In this document: positions 1 to 5,515 of the stretch, in pieces | How the letters are laid out: each line of letters starts with the position of its first letter | How positions within the stretch are numbered: position 1 is the first letter of the stretch | The notes under the pieces: generated by a model | Databases searched by the model: none | What the model was told of the DNA's origin: nothing | The model's input: the letters and a program-made list of their open reading frames with translations, nothing else | From: Robiginitomaculum sp. | Lineage (GTDB): Bacteria > Pseudomonadota > Alphaproteobacteria > Caulobacterales > Maricaulaceae | Reading direction: 5' to 3' | NCBI GenBank assembly: GCA_002733385.1 | Contig: NVVO01000029.1 | Coordinates: 6,661-12,175, forward strand | DNA: 5,515 nucleotides | Translations under genes and position numbers: made by a program

Positions 1-523
1 CGCTTTGTTTGAAAAAATGTTCGGCGCAATCAGCCAGAGACGCTCCTTCAATCGCTGAAATGCCCTGATAATTTTCCCGGACCCCATCCGGCTCAATGGT
101 CATAGCAAATGTCCCCCCGCCCAACAGGGTTTTGGCATCTGGCCTAGTTTTTGCTGTGTTGGTATTGGCTTTGCTGTTTTGCTCCAATATGCGTTCCAAA
201 CTTGCCTGATCATATCTGGCATAGGCACGCATATTGCCGTCCGTGGTACATTCCGCCGCCAACAAAGACACCGCACCTTCATTGGTGCCGTGGGCTTGTA
301 CCAAAAACCGACCCTTAAACTTCAACGCATTGGCGACCAGGGCGCTGATCATGACGGCTTCCCCAAGCAAGCTTGCGACACTGTCTGGATAGCGCTCTGC
401 TCCCAAAACCTCGTCCAAAGCCGTACCAAGGCGCAAAATCCGCCCGCGCACGGCCCCATCACCGATTTGTACGGCCGCGATCTGGTTATCGGTCATTTCG
501 GGTTTTTCGGTTAACTCATCCAT
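1..523 (-). CDS. hslO: Hsp33 redox-regulated molecular chaperone, N-terminal part (3' end off window)
   Basis: Reading the minus strand from the ATG at 521-523 gives an uninterrupted 174 residues running off the left edge. The protein matches the N-terminal domain of Hsp33: an RGRILRLGTALDEVL segment (about residues 26-40), YPDSVASLLGEAV (45-57), LKFKGRFLVQ (67-76), a GNMRAYARYD strand (96-105), then LLGGGTFAMTI (133-143), NYQGISAIEG (151-160) and a SLADCAEHFFKQS helix (162-174). Hsp33 is a cytoplasmic ATP-independent holdase activated by oxidation. The C-terminal cysteine zinc centre that senses oxidation would lie left of base 1, so its integrity cannot be judged. A second in-frame ATG at 494-496 is possible, but neither start has a strong Shine-Dalgarno sequence; the upstream one has only a GGA about 9 bases before it. 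The gene diverges from the isomerase gene, so it probably has its own promoter in 524-713. The identification is firm; only the exact start is uncertain. Confidence 0.92.
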   Translation of the reverse strand, partial: MDELTEKPEMTDNQIAAVQIGDGAVRGRILRLGTALDEVLGAERYPDSVASLLGEAVMISALVANALKFKGRFLVQAHGTNEGAVSLLAAECTTDGNMRAYARYDQASLERILEQNSKANTNTAKTRPDAKTLLGGGTFAMTIEPDGVRENYQGISAIEGASLADCAEHFFKQS

Positions 524-713
524 AGTTTTTATTCCAATACTCACTATCTACGTGCCTCTAGGTGGGGCAGGCCACAAGCAATTTCAACCCCTAATAACCC
601 ACAGACATTGGCAGATTTAAACCCTTTATTCACCCTAAACCCTAAGGTTTTTTTGGCCATTTCTTGTCATATTCAAGCAGATTAAAATTTAGGTGCAGAA
701 AATATAGGTGCAA
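524..713. promoter_or_regulatory. divergent intergenic region between hslO and the isomerase gene
   Basis: These roughly 190 bases separate two genes read outward, so both promoters should be here. The right half is AT-rich. A TTGTCA (664-669) resembles a -35 box on the plus strand, but the best -10-like match, TAAAAT (683-688), lies only 13 bases on, so the pair is not a convincing sigma-70 promoter. On the minus strand a TTGAAA (bases 587 to 582) has no good -10 at normal spacing. An 8-bp direct repeat, TAGGTGCA, occurs at 690-697 and 705-712, immediately before the isomerase start. I see no small gene or RNA gene in the region. The regulatory role is inferred from gene orientation; individual boxes are not assigned. 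Confidence 0.45.
690..712 (+). repeat. direct repeat TAGGTGCA x2, 15-base period
   Basis: TAGGTGCA occurs at 690-697 and again at 705-712, start to start 15 bases, just before the ATG at 714. The second copy supplies the AGG that acts as the only Shine-Dalgarno-like element for that ATG. The pair could be an operator half-site array or a duplicated ribosome-binding segment. The repeat is visible directly; any function is inference. Confidence 0.5.
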
Positions 714-1919
714 ATGGTGGGCAAGAGGCACAGTGTAAAACCAGGAGAAAATGGCCGGTTGGTGCTAGAGCAAAAAACCCTGCCCGTTCGCCAATGGCTC
801 AAGGATAAAGCTCTGCCGTTTTGGGCGAAAAATGCCATAGACGATGCGGGCGGATTTTGCGAAGAGTTAGCGTATGGCGGCACACCAAATTGGCAAGCCG
901 TGCGGCGATTGCGCGTTCAGGCCCGCCAGGTTTATGCCTATAGCCTGGCCCATGAATTGGGCTGGTATGCGGGCCAACCCATTGCCAGACGCACTATGAA
1001 TTTCATGTTGACCAAGGGCTTCATGCCAGATGGTTCTGCGGGGTTTATCTCCTTGCTCAATCCCGATTATAGCGTCAAAGACCCCCGCAGGGATTTGTAT
1101 GACCATGCCTTTTATTTACTGGCTCTGGCTTGGCAGGCAAAGGTCGGAGCCGGACGTGCGCCCTTGGCATTGGCCGACACTATTTTGTTGTTTTTAGACC
1201 AAAACCTGATCGCGGATAATGGCGGCTATCTTGAAGGCTTGCCCCAAGGCGACCCGCGCAATGCCCTGCGCCGACAAAACCCGCACATGCATATGTTCGA
1301 AGCTTTGATGAGCTTGTATGATGCCAGCGGCGCGGAAAAATACCTACACCGGGCAGCTCAAATATTTGAGCTGTTTAAGCAATATTTTTTCGATGAACGC
1401 ACCGCAACCATTACCGAATATTTCCACCAAGACTGGCGGGCCGCACGCGGCAAACAAGGGCAAAGCGTCGAGCCGGGCCATATGGCGGAATGGGTCTGGT
1501 TGCTTGGCCAATATACCAGGCGCACAGCCATAGATACCCGGCCTTGGGCAAATAAATTATACCAAAAACTTTGCGGCTATGACACGCTTTTGCTGCCTGA
1601 CGAAATGAACAAGGATGGGCAGGTATTGCGTTCGACCCGCCGTTTGTGGGTACAAACCGAAATGGTCAAAGCCCATCTCGCCCAAGCTGAAAACGGCGAA
1701 ACCGATAGCTATAGGCTAGCCGCTGCCGGCATTGAAATGCTGGCCAGCAAATACCTGCGCCCAGACGGCACCTGGCTGGACGCGCTGGGAGAGAACGGAT
1801 TGCCGGTGATTGGCGCAATTCCCACCTCTACATTCTATCATATTATGTGTATGGTGGCGGAAAGCTGCCGGGTTTCGGGGCTAGATAGTGTTAAACCGAA
1901 AGTGCAAATTCATGGCTAA
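714..1919 (+). CDS. AGE-family epimerase/isomerase, probable mannose-6-phosphate isomerase
   Basis: The 401-residue product has the length and signatures of the N-acylglucosamine 2-epimerase (AGE) family, which folds as an (alpha/alpha)6 barrel. From the ATG at 714 the motifs are: RRLRVQARQVYAY (about 64-76), DLYDHAFYLLAL (127-138), NPHMHMFEAL (189-198, H191 and H193), VEPGHMAEWVWLL (252-264, H256 and E259), RLWVQTEMVKAHL (310-322) and STFYHIM (372-378, H376). The two conserved histidines in the EPGH and YH motifs are the proposed acid/base pair in this family. The family includes an unusual phosphomannose isomerase described in Rhizobium meliloti. Here the next gene is manC, encoding a form without its own isomerase domain, so conversion of fructose-6-phosphate to mannose-6-phosphate is the likely role. 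Alternatives are a free-mannose isomerase or an epimerase. A GTG at 708 is an alternative start; ATG 714 is preferred because AGG at 706-708 lies 5 bases upstream. The stop overlaps the first possible manC start by 8 bases. Confidence 0.88.
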   Translation: MVGKRHSVKPGENGRLVLEQKTLPVRQWLKDKALPFWAKNAIDDAGGFCEELAYGGTPNWQAVRRLRVQARQVYAYSLAHELGWYAGQPIARRTMNFMLTKGFMPDGSAGFISLLNPDYSVKDPRRDLYDHAFYLLALAWQAKVGAGRAPLALADTILLFLDQNLIADNGGYLEGLPQGDPRNALRRQNPHMHMFEALMSLYDASGAEKYLHRAAQIFELFKQYFFDERTATITEYFHQDWRAARGKQGQSVEPGHMAEWVWLLGQYTRRTAIDTRPWANKLYQKLCGYDTLLLPDEMNKDGQVLRSTRRLWVQTEMVKAHLAQAENGETDSYRLAAAGIEMLASKYLRPDGTWLDALGENGLPVIGAIPTSTFYHIMCMVAESCRVSGLDSVKPKVQIHG

Positions 1920-1940
1920 AACTCACATGGCTAAAACTCA
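1911..1940 (+). repeat. exact 15-bp tandem duplication at the isomerase/manC junction
   Basis: CATGGCTAAAACTCA is present twice head to tail, at 1911-1925 and 1926-1940, with no mismatch. The first copy carries the isomerase stop codon (TAA, 1917-1919) and a manC-frame ATG (1912-1914); the second copy carries another manC-frame ATG (1927-1929). The unit is 15 bases, so the manC frame is preserved and the predicted N-terminus reads MAKTHMAKTQ or, from the second start, MAKTQ. Confidence 0.9.
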
Positions 1941-3039
1941 AGTCATTCCTGTGATTATGTCGGGCGGCGCAGGGTCGCGTCTGTGGCCGGCTTCGCGTAA
2001 GTCCCGCCCTAAACAATTACTGCCCCTGGCCAGCCAGCAAACCATGATCCAGGAAACGGCTTTGCGCTTACAACATCAGGGCAATGCATATAGCTTCGCC
2101 GATCCAATGATTGTCTGCAACCATGCCAACGCCGACGCCATTGCCAAACAGCTCGGCGAAATTGGCATATCAGCTAGCACGATGATAACCGAACCCGTTG
2201 CCCGCAACACGGCACCTTGCGCGGTGATTGCCGCACTGGCTATACTGGCTGAAAGCTCAGACCGAAGCCCAGAACCGCTGATGTTATTGGCCCCTGCCGA
2301 CCACCATATCAAAAATACGACCGAGTTTAGGCGGGTTGTCGGACAAGCCGTGCCCGCCGCCCGTTCCGGTCATATGGTCACGTTCGGTATTACGGTGACA
2401 AAACCGGAAACCGGATACGGCTATATCCAAAAAGGGGCTAAATTGGATGACCACGCCCATAGGGTGGCAGGCTTTAAAGAAAAACCCGATTTAGACACCG
2501 CGAAAACCTATATGGCGTCTGGGAATTATTTCTGGAATGCGGGTATATTTATGTGCAAGCCGTCGAGCTTGCTGGCTGAGATGCGCCAACACAGCCCCGA
2601 AATCTTGCAGGCGTGCCAAAGAGCCTTTGATGCCAGTCCCCAAAGCAGCGGACAAAGTGCCGGGCAAACCATTGCCCTTGATGCGGATACATTCGCCCGC
2701 TGCCCTGCCATATCTATTGATTACGCCCTGATGGAACGCACCAATAAAGCCTGCGTGGTCGAAGCCCATATGGGTTGGAGCGATATTGGTTCTTGGTCGG
2801 CGCTTTTGGAGTTGACCAAGGATATGTCCGGCAATGCTCTCAAGGGGGATGTCCATATACTCGACACCAAAAACTGCCTGATCCATTCAGACGGGCCGTT
2901 CGTGGCAACCATCGGGATTGATAATCTAGCCGTTGTTGTCCACGACGGAGCCGTGCTGATTGCCAATCTGGATCAGGTGCAAGACGTTAAAAAAATCGTC
3001 GACGAACTTACCCGCCGCCGAGACAAAGACAGGCTTTAG
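1912..3039 (+). CDS. manC: mannose-1-phosphate guanylyltransferase (GDP-mannose pyrophosphorylase), single-domain form
   Basis: The product (375 residues from ATG 1912, 370 from ATG 1927) makes GDP-mannose from mannose-1-phosphate and GTP in the cytoplasm, for surface polysaccharide or glycan synthesis. Signatures in order: the nucleotide-binding VIMSGGAGSRLWPASR start with PKQ (about 14-35), EPVARNTAPC (94-103), LLAPADHHI (125-133), PETGYGYI (165-172), FKEKP (188-192), GNYFWNAGIF (204-213), SIDYALMERT (268-277) and GWSDIGSWSAL (288-298). The C-terminal half adds the expected NCLIHSDGPFVATIGIDNLAV-like strands. Bifunctional ManC/AlgA proteins are about 470-480 residues with a C-terminal cupin isomerase domain; this one ends before it, matching the separate isomerase gene just upstream. 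Neither ATG, nor a GTG at 1888, has a strong Shine-Dalgarno, so translational coupling to the isomerase is likely (8-base overlap or 7-base gap). The family is certain; the start is ambiguous because of the tandem duplication. Confidence 0.95.
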   Translation: MAKTHMAKTQVIPVIMSGGAGSRLWPASRKSRPKQLLPLASQQTMIQETALRLQHQGNAYSFADPMIVCNHANADAIAKQLGEIGISASTMITEPVARNTAPCAVIAALAILAESSDRSPEPLMLLAPADHHIKNTTEFRRVVGQAVPAARSGHMVTFGITVTKPETGYGYIQKGAKLDDHAHRVAGFKEKPDLDTAKTYMASGNYFWNAGIFMCKPSSLLAEMRQHSPEILQACQRAFDASPQSSGQSAGQTIALDADTFARCPAISIDYALMERTNKACVVEAHMGWSDIGSWSALLELTKDMSGNALKGDVHILDTKNCLIHSDGPFVATIGIDNLAVVVHDGAVLIANLDQVQDVKKIVDELTRRRDKDRL

Positions 3040-3049
3040 AGCGCTCTAA
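3036..3049. repeat. perfect 14-bp palindrome covering both convergent stop codons
   Basis: TTAGAGCGCTCTAA equals its own reverse complement. It contains the manC stop (TAG, 3037-3039) and, on the other strand, the stop of the membrane-anchored protein gene (TAG, bases 3048 to 3046); only 6 bases separate the two stops. As RNA from either strand it could form a short hairpin of about 5 bp with a GCGC loop, but no T-run follows on either side, so it is not a clear intrinsic terminator. It may simply be a compact convergent end, or a weak bidirectional 3'-end structure. Confidence 0.6.
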
Positions 3050-3621
3050 TCCGCCAATTTAACGCGGATGGATTTAAGCTCCATGGTATCGTTTTTACCT
3101 TCTTCGCCGGGCCAGATGCCGACATAATCATTGCCCGGCTGGCCTTGGGGCGCTCTGGTGGTAAATGTGAAAGTGTAGTCGGCAAATTCTTCGGTAAGGG
3201 TAAATTTCCGCCAACCACTATCTCCGGCCCCGACCGTAAAATACCCGGCGCTAAATTCGTCCAAAGGGTCTGTGCTACCAGCGCGGGCCGTTATGGTAAT
3301 CTCCAATGTCCGCCCGCCAAAAACCTGTTCGTAATTAGGCCCCAAAGTACCAAATACACCCGCCGACGGGCCTGCTAAAACACGCGGATTATTGGACGAC
3401 AACACCGCCAATAAGGGTTTCTCGACCTCGCCGCCAGTAAAACGGACAAATGTGCCCGGCGCCGCCGTCAAGCTTTGCAGTCTCGAACCACTGAGCAAAT
3501 AACCGTCGGTCACTATGTCTCTGGGACGGCCCCCAGGGTTATTGAGCCCAGGCCATAAAGCCAATGCAACAATCCCGATAAGCACCAGAACAAATAACGG
3601 ATAGAAAAATCGATCTTTCAT
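3046..3621 (-). CDS. membrane-anchored protein with probable extracytoplasmic beta-sandwich domain, unknown function
   Basis: I do not recognise a named family. The ATG at 3619-3621 gives 191 residues; an upstream in-frame extension to about 3741 is unlikely because it runs into the preceding gene and lacks the clear ribosome site found here. After a charged MKDR the protein has one hydrophobic stretch (about residues 6-24), so it is a signal anchor or long signal peptide; ALA at 19-21 is a possible but weak cleavage site. There is no lipobox cysteine and no cysteine at all. The remaining 165 residues are rich in Gly, Thr, Phe and short alternating strands, for example RTLEITITARAG (104-115), WRKFTLTEEFADYTFTFTT (137-155) and DYVGIWPGEEGKNDTMELKS (165-184). 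This pattern resembles jelly-roll, carbohydrate-binding-like or galactose-binding-like domains, which is fold inference only. It is the second gene of an operon, 19 bases after the Hsp70-like gene, suggesting the two products act together at the inner membrane. Confidence 0.82.
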   Translation of the reverse strand: MKDRFFYPLFVLVLIGIVALALWPGLNNPGGRPRDIVTDGYLLSGSRLQSLTAAPGTFVRFTGGEVEKPLLAVLSSNNPRVLAGPSAGVFGTLGPNYEQVFGGRTLEITITARAGSTDPLDEFSAGYFTVGAGDSGWRKFTLTEEFADYTFTFTTRAPQGQPGNDYVGIWPGEEGKNDTMELKSIRVKLAD

Positions 3622-3623
3622 AA

Positions 3624-3633
3624 CTTCCCTTAC
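3624..3633 (-). promoter_or_regulatory. ribosome binding site of the membrane-anchored protein gene
   Basis: On the minus strand the bases before the ATG read GTAAGGGAAGTT, giving an AAGGGA-type Shine-Dalgarno about 5-7 bases upstream. It lies wholly within the 19-base gap after the Hsp70-like stop. It decides the start at 3621 over longer readings of the frame and shows independent ribosome loading within the operon. Confidence 0.7.
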
Positions 3634-3640
3634 CCGCACC

Positions 3641-5515
3641 TTATAATAAAAACAACACCGCACGTTCGTCGGCCCGCTGATAAAATGTAGCGCCCAAGGT
3701 TTCAACCAATTCAGCCGAAAATTTCTCGGACGCTTCATCATTCCATGCCTGTGCCACCGCCTTGATTAAATCTGACCGCTGGCGTTTTGCCGCCTTGCGC
3801 ACCCGCCCGTCGGTCAACAACAAGCGCATAACGCCCGGAATATTGACGGCCCGCAGCTTGCCTTCCAATGCTTTTTTGCCAAACAAAAAACTGCCAATGC
3901 CGATAACACCACCAACCGCAATACCTATGGGGCTGGTCAGTAAGGGGGCCAACAAATGGGCTTCGGCCAAGAGCACACCGACCAACACCGCAGATATAGT
4001 CGTGCCGACAAGCGCCGTATCGTTCTCAAGGCTGGTGACCTTGGGGACGGCCACGCTGAGGCCTTGCAAATGCCGACTGACATGGGTGCTGTCATCCAGT
4101 GACAATACCATAGCCGGGAGATTATGGTCGCGGCACAACGGGTCGGTGATCTGCTCAATACGGCGCTGCAAACCGGCAAACCAATCTTCAATGGCCGGGC
4201 GCAAAGTTTTTTGGGCATCGGCGCTGGACAGCCATTTGGAAATGCGAATATTCATGGCCTGTTCCACATCATTGAGGGCTTTAATTTGTCCGCGCCGCCA
4301 ATCGCGAAATGCCGGAACCACACAAGCATCGATCAAAGCATCCACCAATACCGGAGCCAAAACATCCCCGAGCTTATCACTGGCGGCGCGGGCTTTTTCA
4401 AACACCGGCCCATCCTCGGCCACCAATTTGGCGACAGAAGATTTAAAACTTGCGTGTAAATATTCAAACCGACCGAGCCAGGACAGACCGCGCGCAATGG
4501 CAAATTCCGGCTCCGCGCCGCGCACCACGCGGGCATTGGGGAATGCTTTTTCGCAGGCCGGGGCCACCAGCGGCAGGCGCGACGCCCCCCCGGTCAGCAA
4601 AACCGTTTGTGGATGGCGACCCCCAAGCCGTTCCACCGCTTCCTTGACCGCATAATCAAATGTGTCGGGCCAGGAAAACCCGTTTAAATCCTTGATCTTG
4701 GCCTTGAGAATAGCCGCCTCGTCCTGTTTATCGACACGGATTTCAAACAAAACACCGCCGCCAATCGGCAAGCGGCGGATGATGTCCACCGCCGTGCCGA
4801 CCCCGTTTTTGGCGCCTTTTGCGACGCCGTTAAAATATTGTTCCTTAGCCAGTCGGCACCAATATTCCAAAATCGGTTTATACCATGGATATTTTGTGAT
4901 CAGCTTTTCGATTTTTTTACGCTCAACTTGCCGCGCCAAATTCCGCTCCAGGATCAAAGTATCCAGCAGACCAGAGCCAAGAATATTATGCCCGACATCT
5001 TCCGCTTCCAAATCATAGCAATAGGTAAAATCAGTGGTTGAAGACCCGATATCGACAATAAGCACACTAGAGCGCGCCGCTTCCAAAGACAAATACCCTT
5101 GTTCCAAAGCCGTCATCAAAGCCGCCCGGCTTTCCGGGACAATGCGGACGGTTTTAAGCCCGGATTTTTGCATCAATCGTCCGTAAGCATCCCGGTCATC
5201 TGCCGTCCATCCGGACGGGCAACCAACAATGAAACGGCTGGTCTTCAGCCCGTCTATTTTTTTATCCGCCGTCAAATCCTCAAATAATACCTGAGTGAAC
5301 AGCCGCGTCGGAATTTCAGTTGAACTGTCGTTTAAATCCCGGCTTTTAAACTTGACCCAAATTTCGTTCTTGCCATTTATATCTTTTGGGCCAATCGCCG
5401 CCAAATTTACGGCTTGCGCACCAATACGAATGCCAGATAAATTGCGGGCAATTGCGGTGACAAAACTACGCTCGCCGCCGTGTTCCAGAATTTCCGGCTC
5501 CCGGCTAGAGCCGCT
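3641..5515 (-). CDS. Hsp70-like (actin-fold) ATPase with hydrophobic C-terminal region, 5' end off window
   Basis: The frame is open from the right edge to TAA (3643 to 3641): 624 visible residues. A TTG at 5404 is a possible start codon, but the 37 codons before it continue in Hsp70-like style (EPEILEHGGERSF resembles the Hsp70 second strand region), so the true start and first phosphate loop lie off the window. Visible ATPase motifs: a connect-1-like FIVGCPSGWTADDRDAYGRL (about 95-114) followed by RIVPESRAAL, phosphate-2 VDIGSSTTDFT (154-164), and adenosine motif VLLTGGASRLP (305-315), ending with EFAIARGLSWLG (337-348). Beyond this there is no DnaK-type linker or beta substrate-binding domain. 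Instead come about 150 mostly helical residues, a hydrophobic double segment (about 501-526 and 529-546), then a basic helical tail with RVRKAAKRQR (571-580). The protein is probably cytoplasmic and membrane-associated, working with the anchored protein encoded downstream. It is not DnaK, HscA or MreB; the biochemical role is unknown. Confidence 0.88.
   Translation of the reverse strand, partial: SGSSREPEILEHGGERSFVTAIARNLSGIRIGAQAVNLAAIGPKDINGKNEIWVKFKSRDLNDSSTEIPTRLFTQVLFEDLTADKKIDGLKTSRFIVGCPSGWTADDRDAYGRLMQKSGLKTVRIVPESRAALMTALEQGYLSLEAARSSVLIVDIGSSTTDFTYCYDLEAEDVGHNILGSGLLDTLILERNLARQVERKKIEKLITKYPWYKPILEYWCRLAKEQYFNGVAKGAKNGVGTAVDIIRRLPIGGGVLFEIRVDKQDEAAILKAKIKDLNGFSWPDTFDYAVKEAVERLGGRHPQTVLLTGGASRLPLVAPACEKAFPNARVVRGAEPEFAIARGLSWLGRFEYLHASFKSSVAKLVAEDGPVFEKARAASDKLGDVLAPVLVDALIDACVVPAFRDWRRGQIKALNDVEQAMNIRISKWLSSADAQKTLRPAIEDWFAGLQRRIEQITDPLCRDHNLPAMVLSLDDSTHVSRHLQGLSVAVPKVTSLENDTALVGTTISAVLVGVLLAEAHLLAPLLTSPIGIAVGGVIGIGSFLFGKKALEGKLRAVNIPGVMRLLLTDGRVRKAAKRQRSDLIKAVAQAWNDEASEKFSAELVETLGATFYQRADERAVLFLL

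Noticed and set aside
179..514. A 111-codon plus-strand open frame
   Set aside because: It is antisense to the Hsp33 coding sequence, which matches its family throughout this stretch.
631..645. CCCTAAACCCTAA, resembling a plant-type telomere repeat
   Set aside because: It has only about two units, with loose similar words nearby (accctttatt). It lies in AT-rich intergenic DNA of a bacterium and is best taken as chance.
637..654. Small hairpin AAACC-CTAA-GGTTT followed by T residues, like an intrinsic terminator
   Set aside because: The stem is only 5 bp with two GC pairs, and no plus-strand gene lies upstream to be terminated. A leader attenuator cannot be excluded but nothing else supports it.
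743..768. AGGAG followed by an ATG at 751, looking like a strong start site
   Set aside because: That ATG is out of frame with the isomerase and meets a stop after five codons. The AGGAG could at most serve a downstream TTG or GTG (759/762), which would shorten the isomerase N-terminus; ATG 714 is kept.
3622..3741. N-terminal extension of the membrane-anchored protein up to an ATG near 3741
   Set aside because: The extension would overlap the Hsp70-like gene by about 100 bases, puts an unrelated segment before a well-formed signal anchor, and ignores the ribosome site just before 3621.
3762..4655. A 297-codon open frame on the plus strand, antisense to the Hsp70-like gene
   Set aside because: The translation is rich in Ser, Thr, Arg, Pro and Ala with no recognisable motif, and it lies wholly within a gene with clear ATPase motifs. 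It is the usual antisense shadow of codon-biased coding DNA.
5405..5515. Treating TTG 5404 as the true start of the Hsp70-like gene
   Set aside because: The frame stays open to the window edge and its translation keeps Hsp70-like features. Starting at 5404 would remove the first phosphate-binding loop required by the fold.

Overview
The window looks like a piece of a Gram-negative chromosome, most likely from an alphaproteobacterium of intermediate GC content. The basis is family resemblance: an AGE-fold phosphomannose isomerase beside a single-domain ManC, an Hsp33 of proteobacterial type, and an exported protein that presumes a periplasm. No taxonomic marker is present, so this is inference. 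There are no RNA genes, insertion sequences, CRISPR arrays or other signs of mobile DNA, and coding density is high.

Left edge (1-523, minus): the N-terminal 174 residues of Hsp33 (HslO), the redox-switched holdase; its C-terminal zinc domain lies off the window. A divergent intergenic region of about 190 bases (524-713) follows and must hold promoters for both hslO and the plus-strand pair. Next come two tightly linked plus-strand genes: an AGE-family isomerase (714-1919), probably a mannose-6-phosphate isomerase, and mannose-1-phosphate guanylyltransferase ManC (1912-3039). Together they would catalyse the first and last of the three steps from fructose-6-phosphate to GDP-mannose; the phosphomannomutase step is not encoded here. 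An exact 15-bp tandem duplication sits on the junction of the two genes.

Right half (3046-5515, minus): a two-gene operon converges on manC. The promoter-proximal gene, open at the right edge, encodes a divergent Hsp70/actin-fold ATPase whose canonical substrate-binding domain is replaced by a helical region, a hydrophobic double segment and a basic tail. Nineteen bases downstream, with a good ribosome binding site, is a 191-residue protein with one N-terminal membrane anchor and a probably extracytoplasmic beta-rich domain. The two stop codons of the convergent genes lie inside one perfect 14-bp palindrome.

The most interesting item is the Hsp70-like/membrane-anchored pair. It looks like a membrane-associated ATPase module of unknown function and is not a textbook DnaK chaperone locus. 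The hslO and mannose genes look ordinary apart from the junction duplication.
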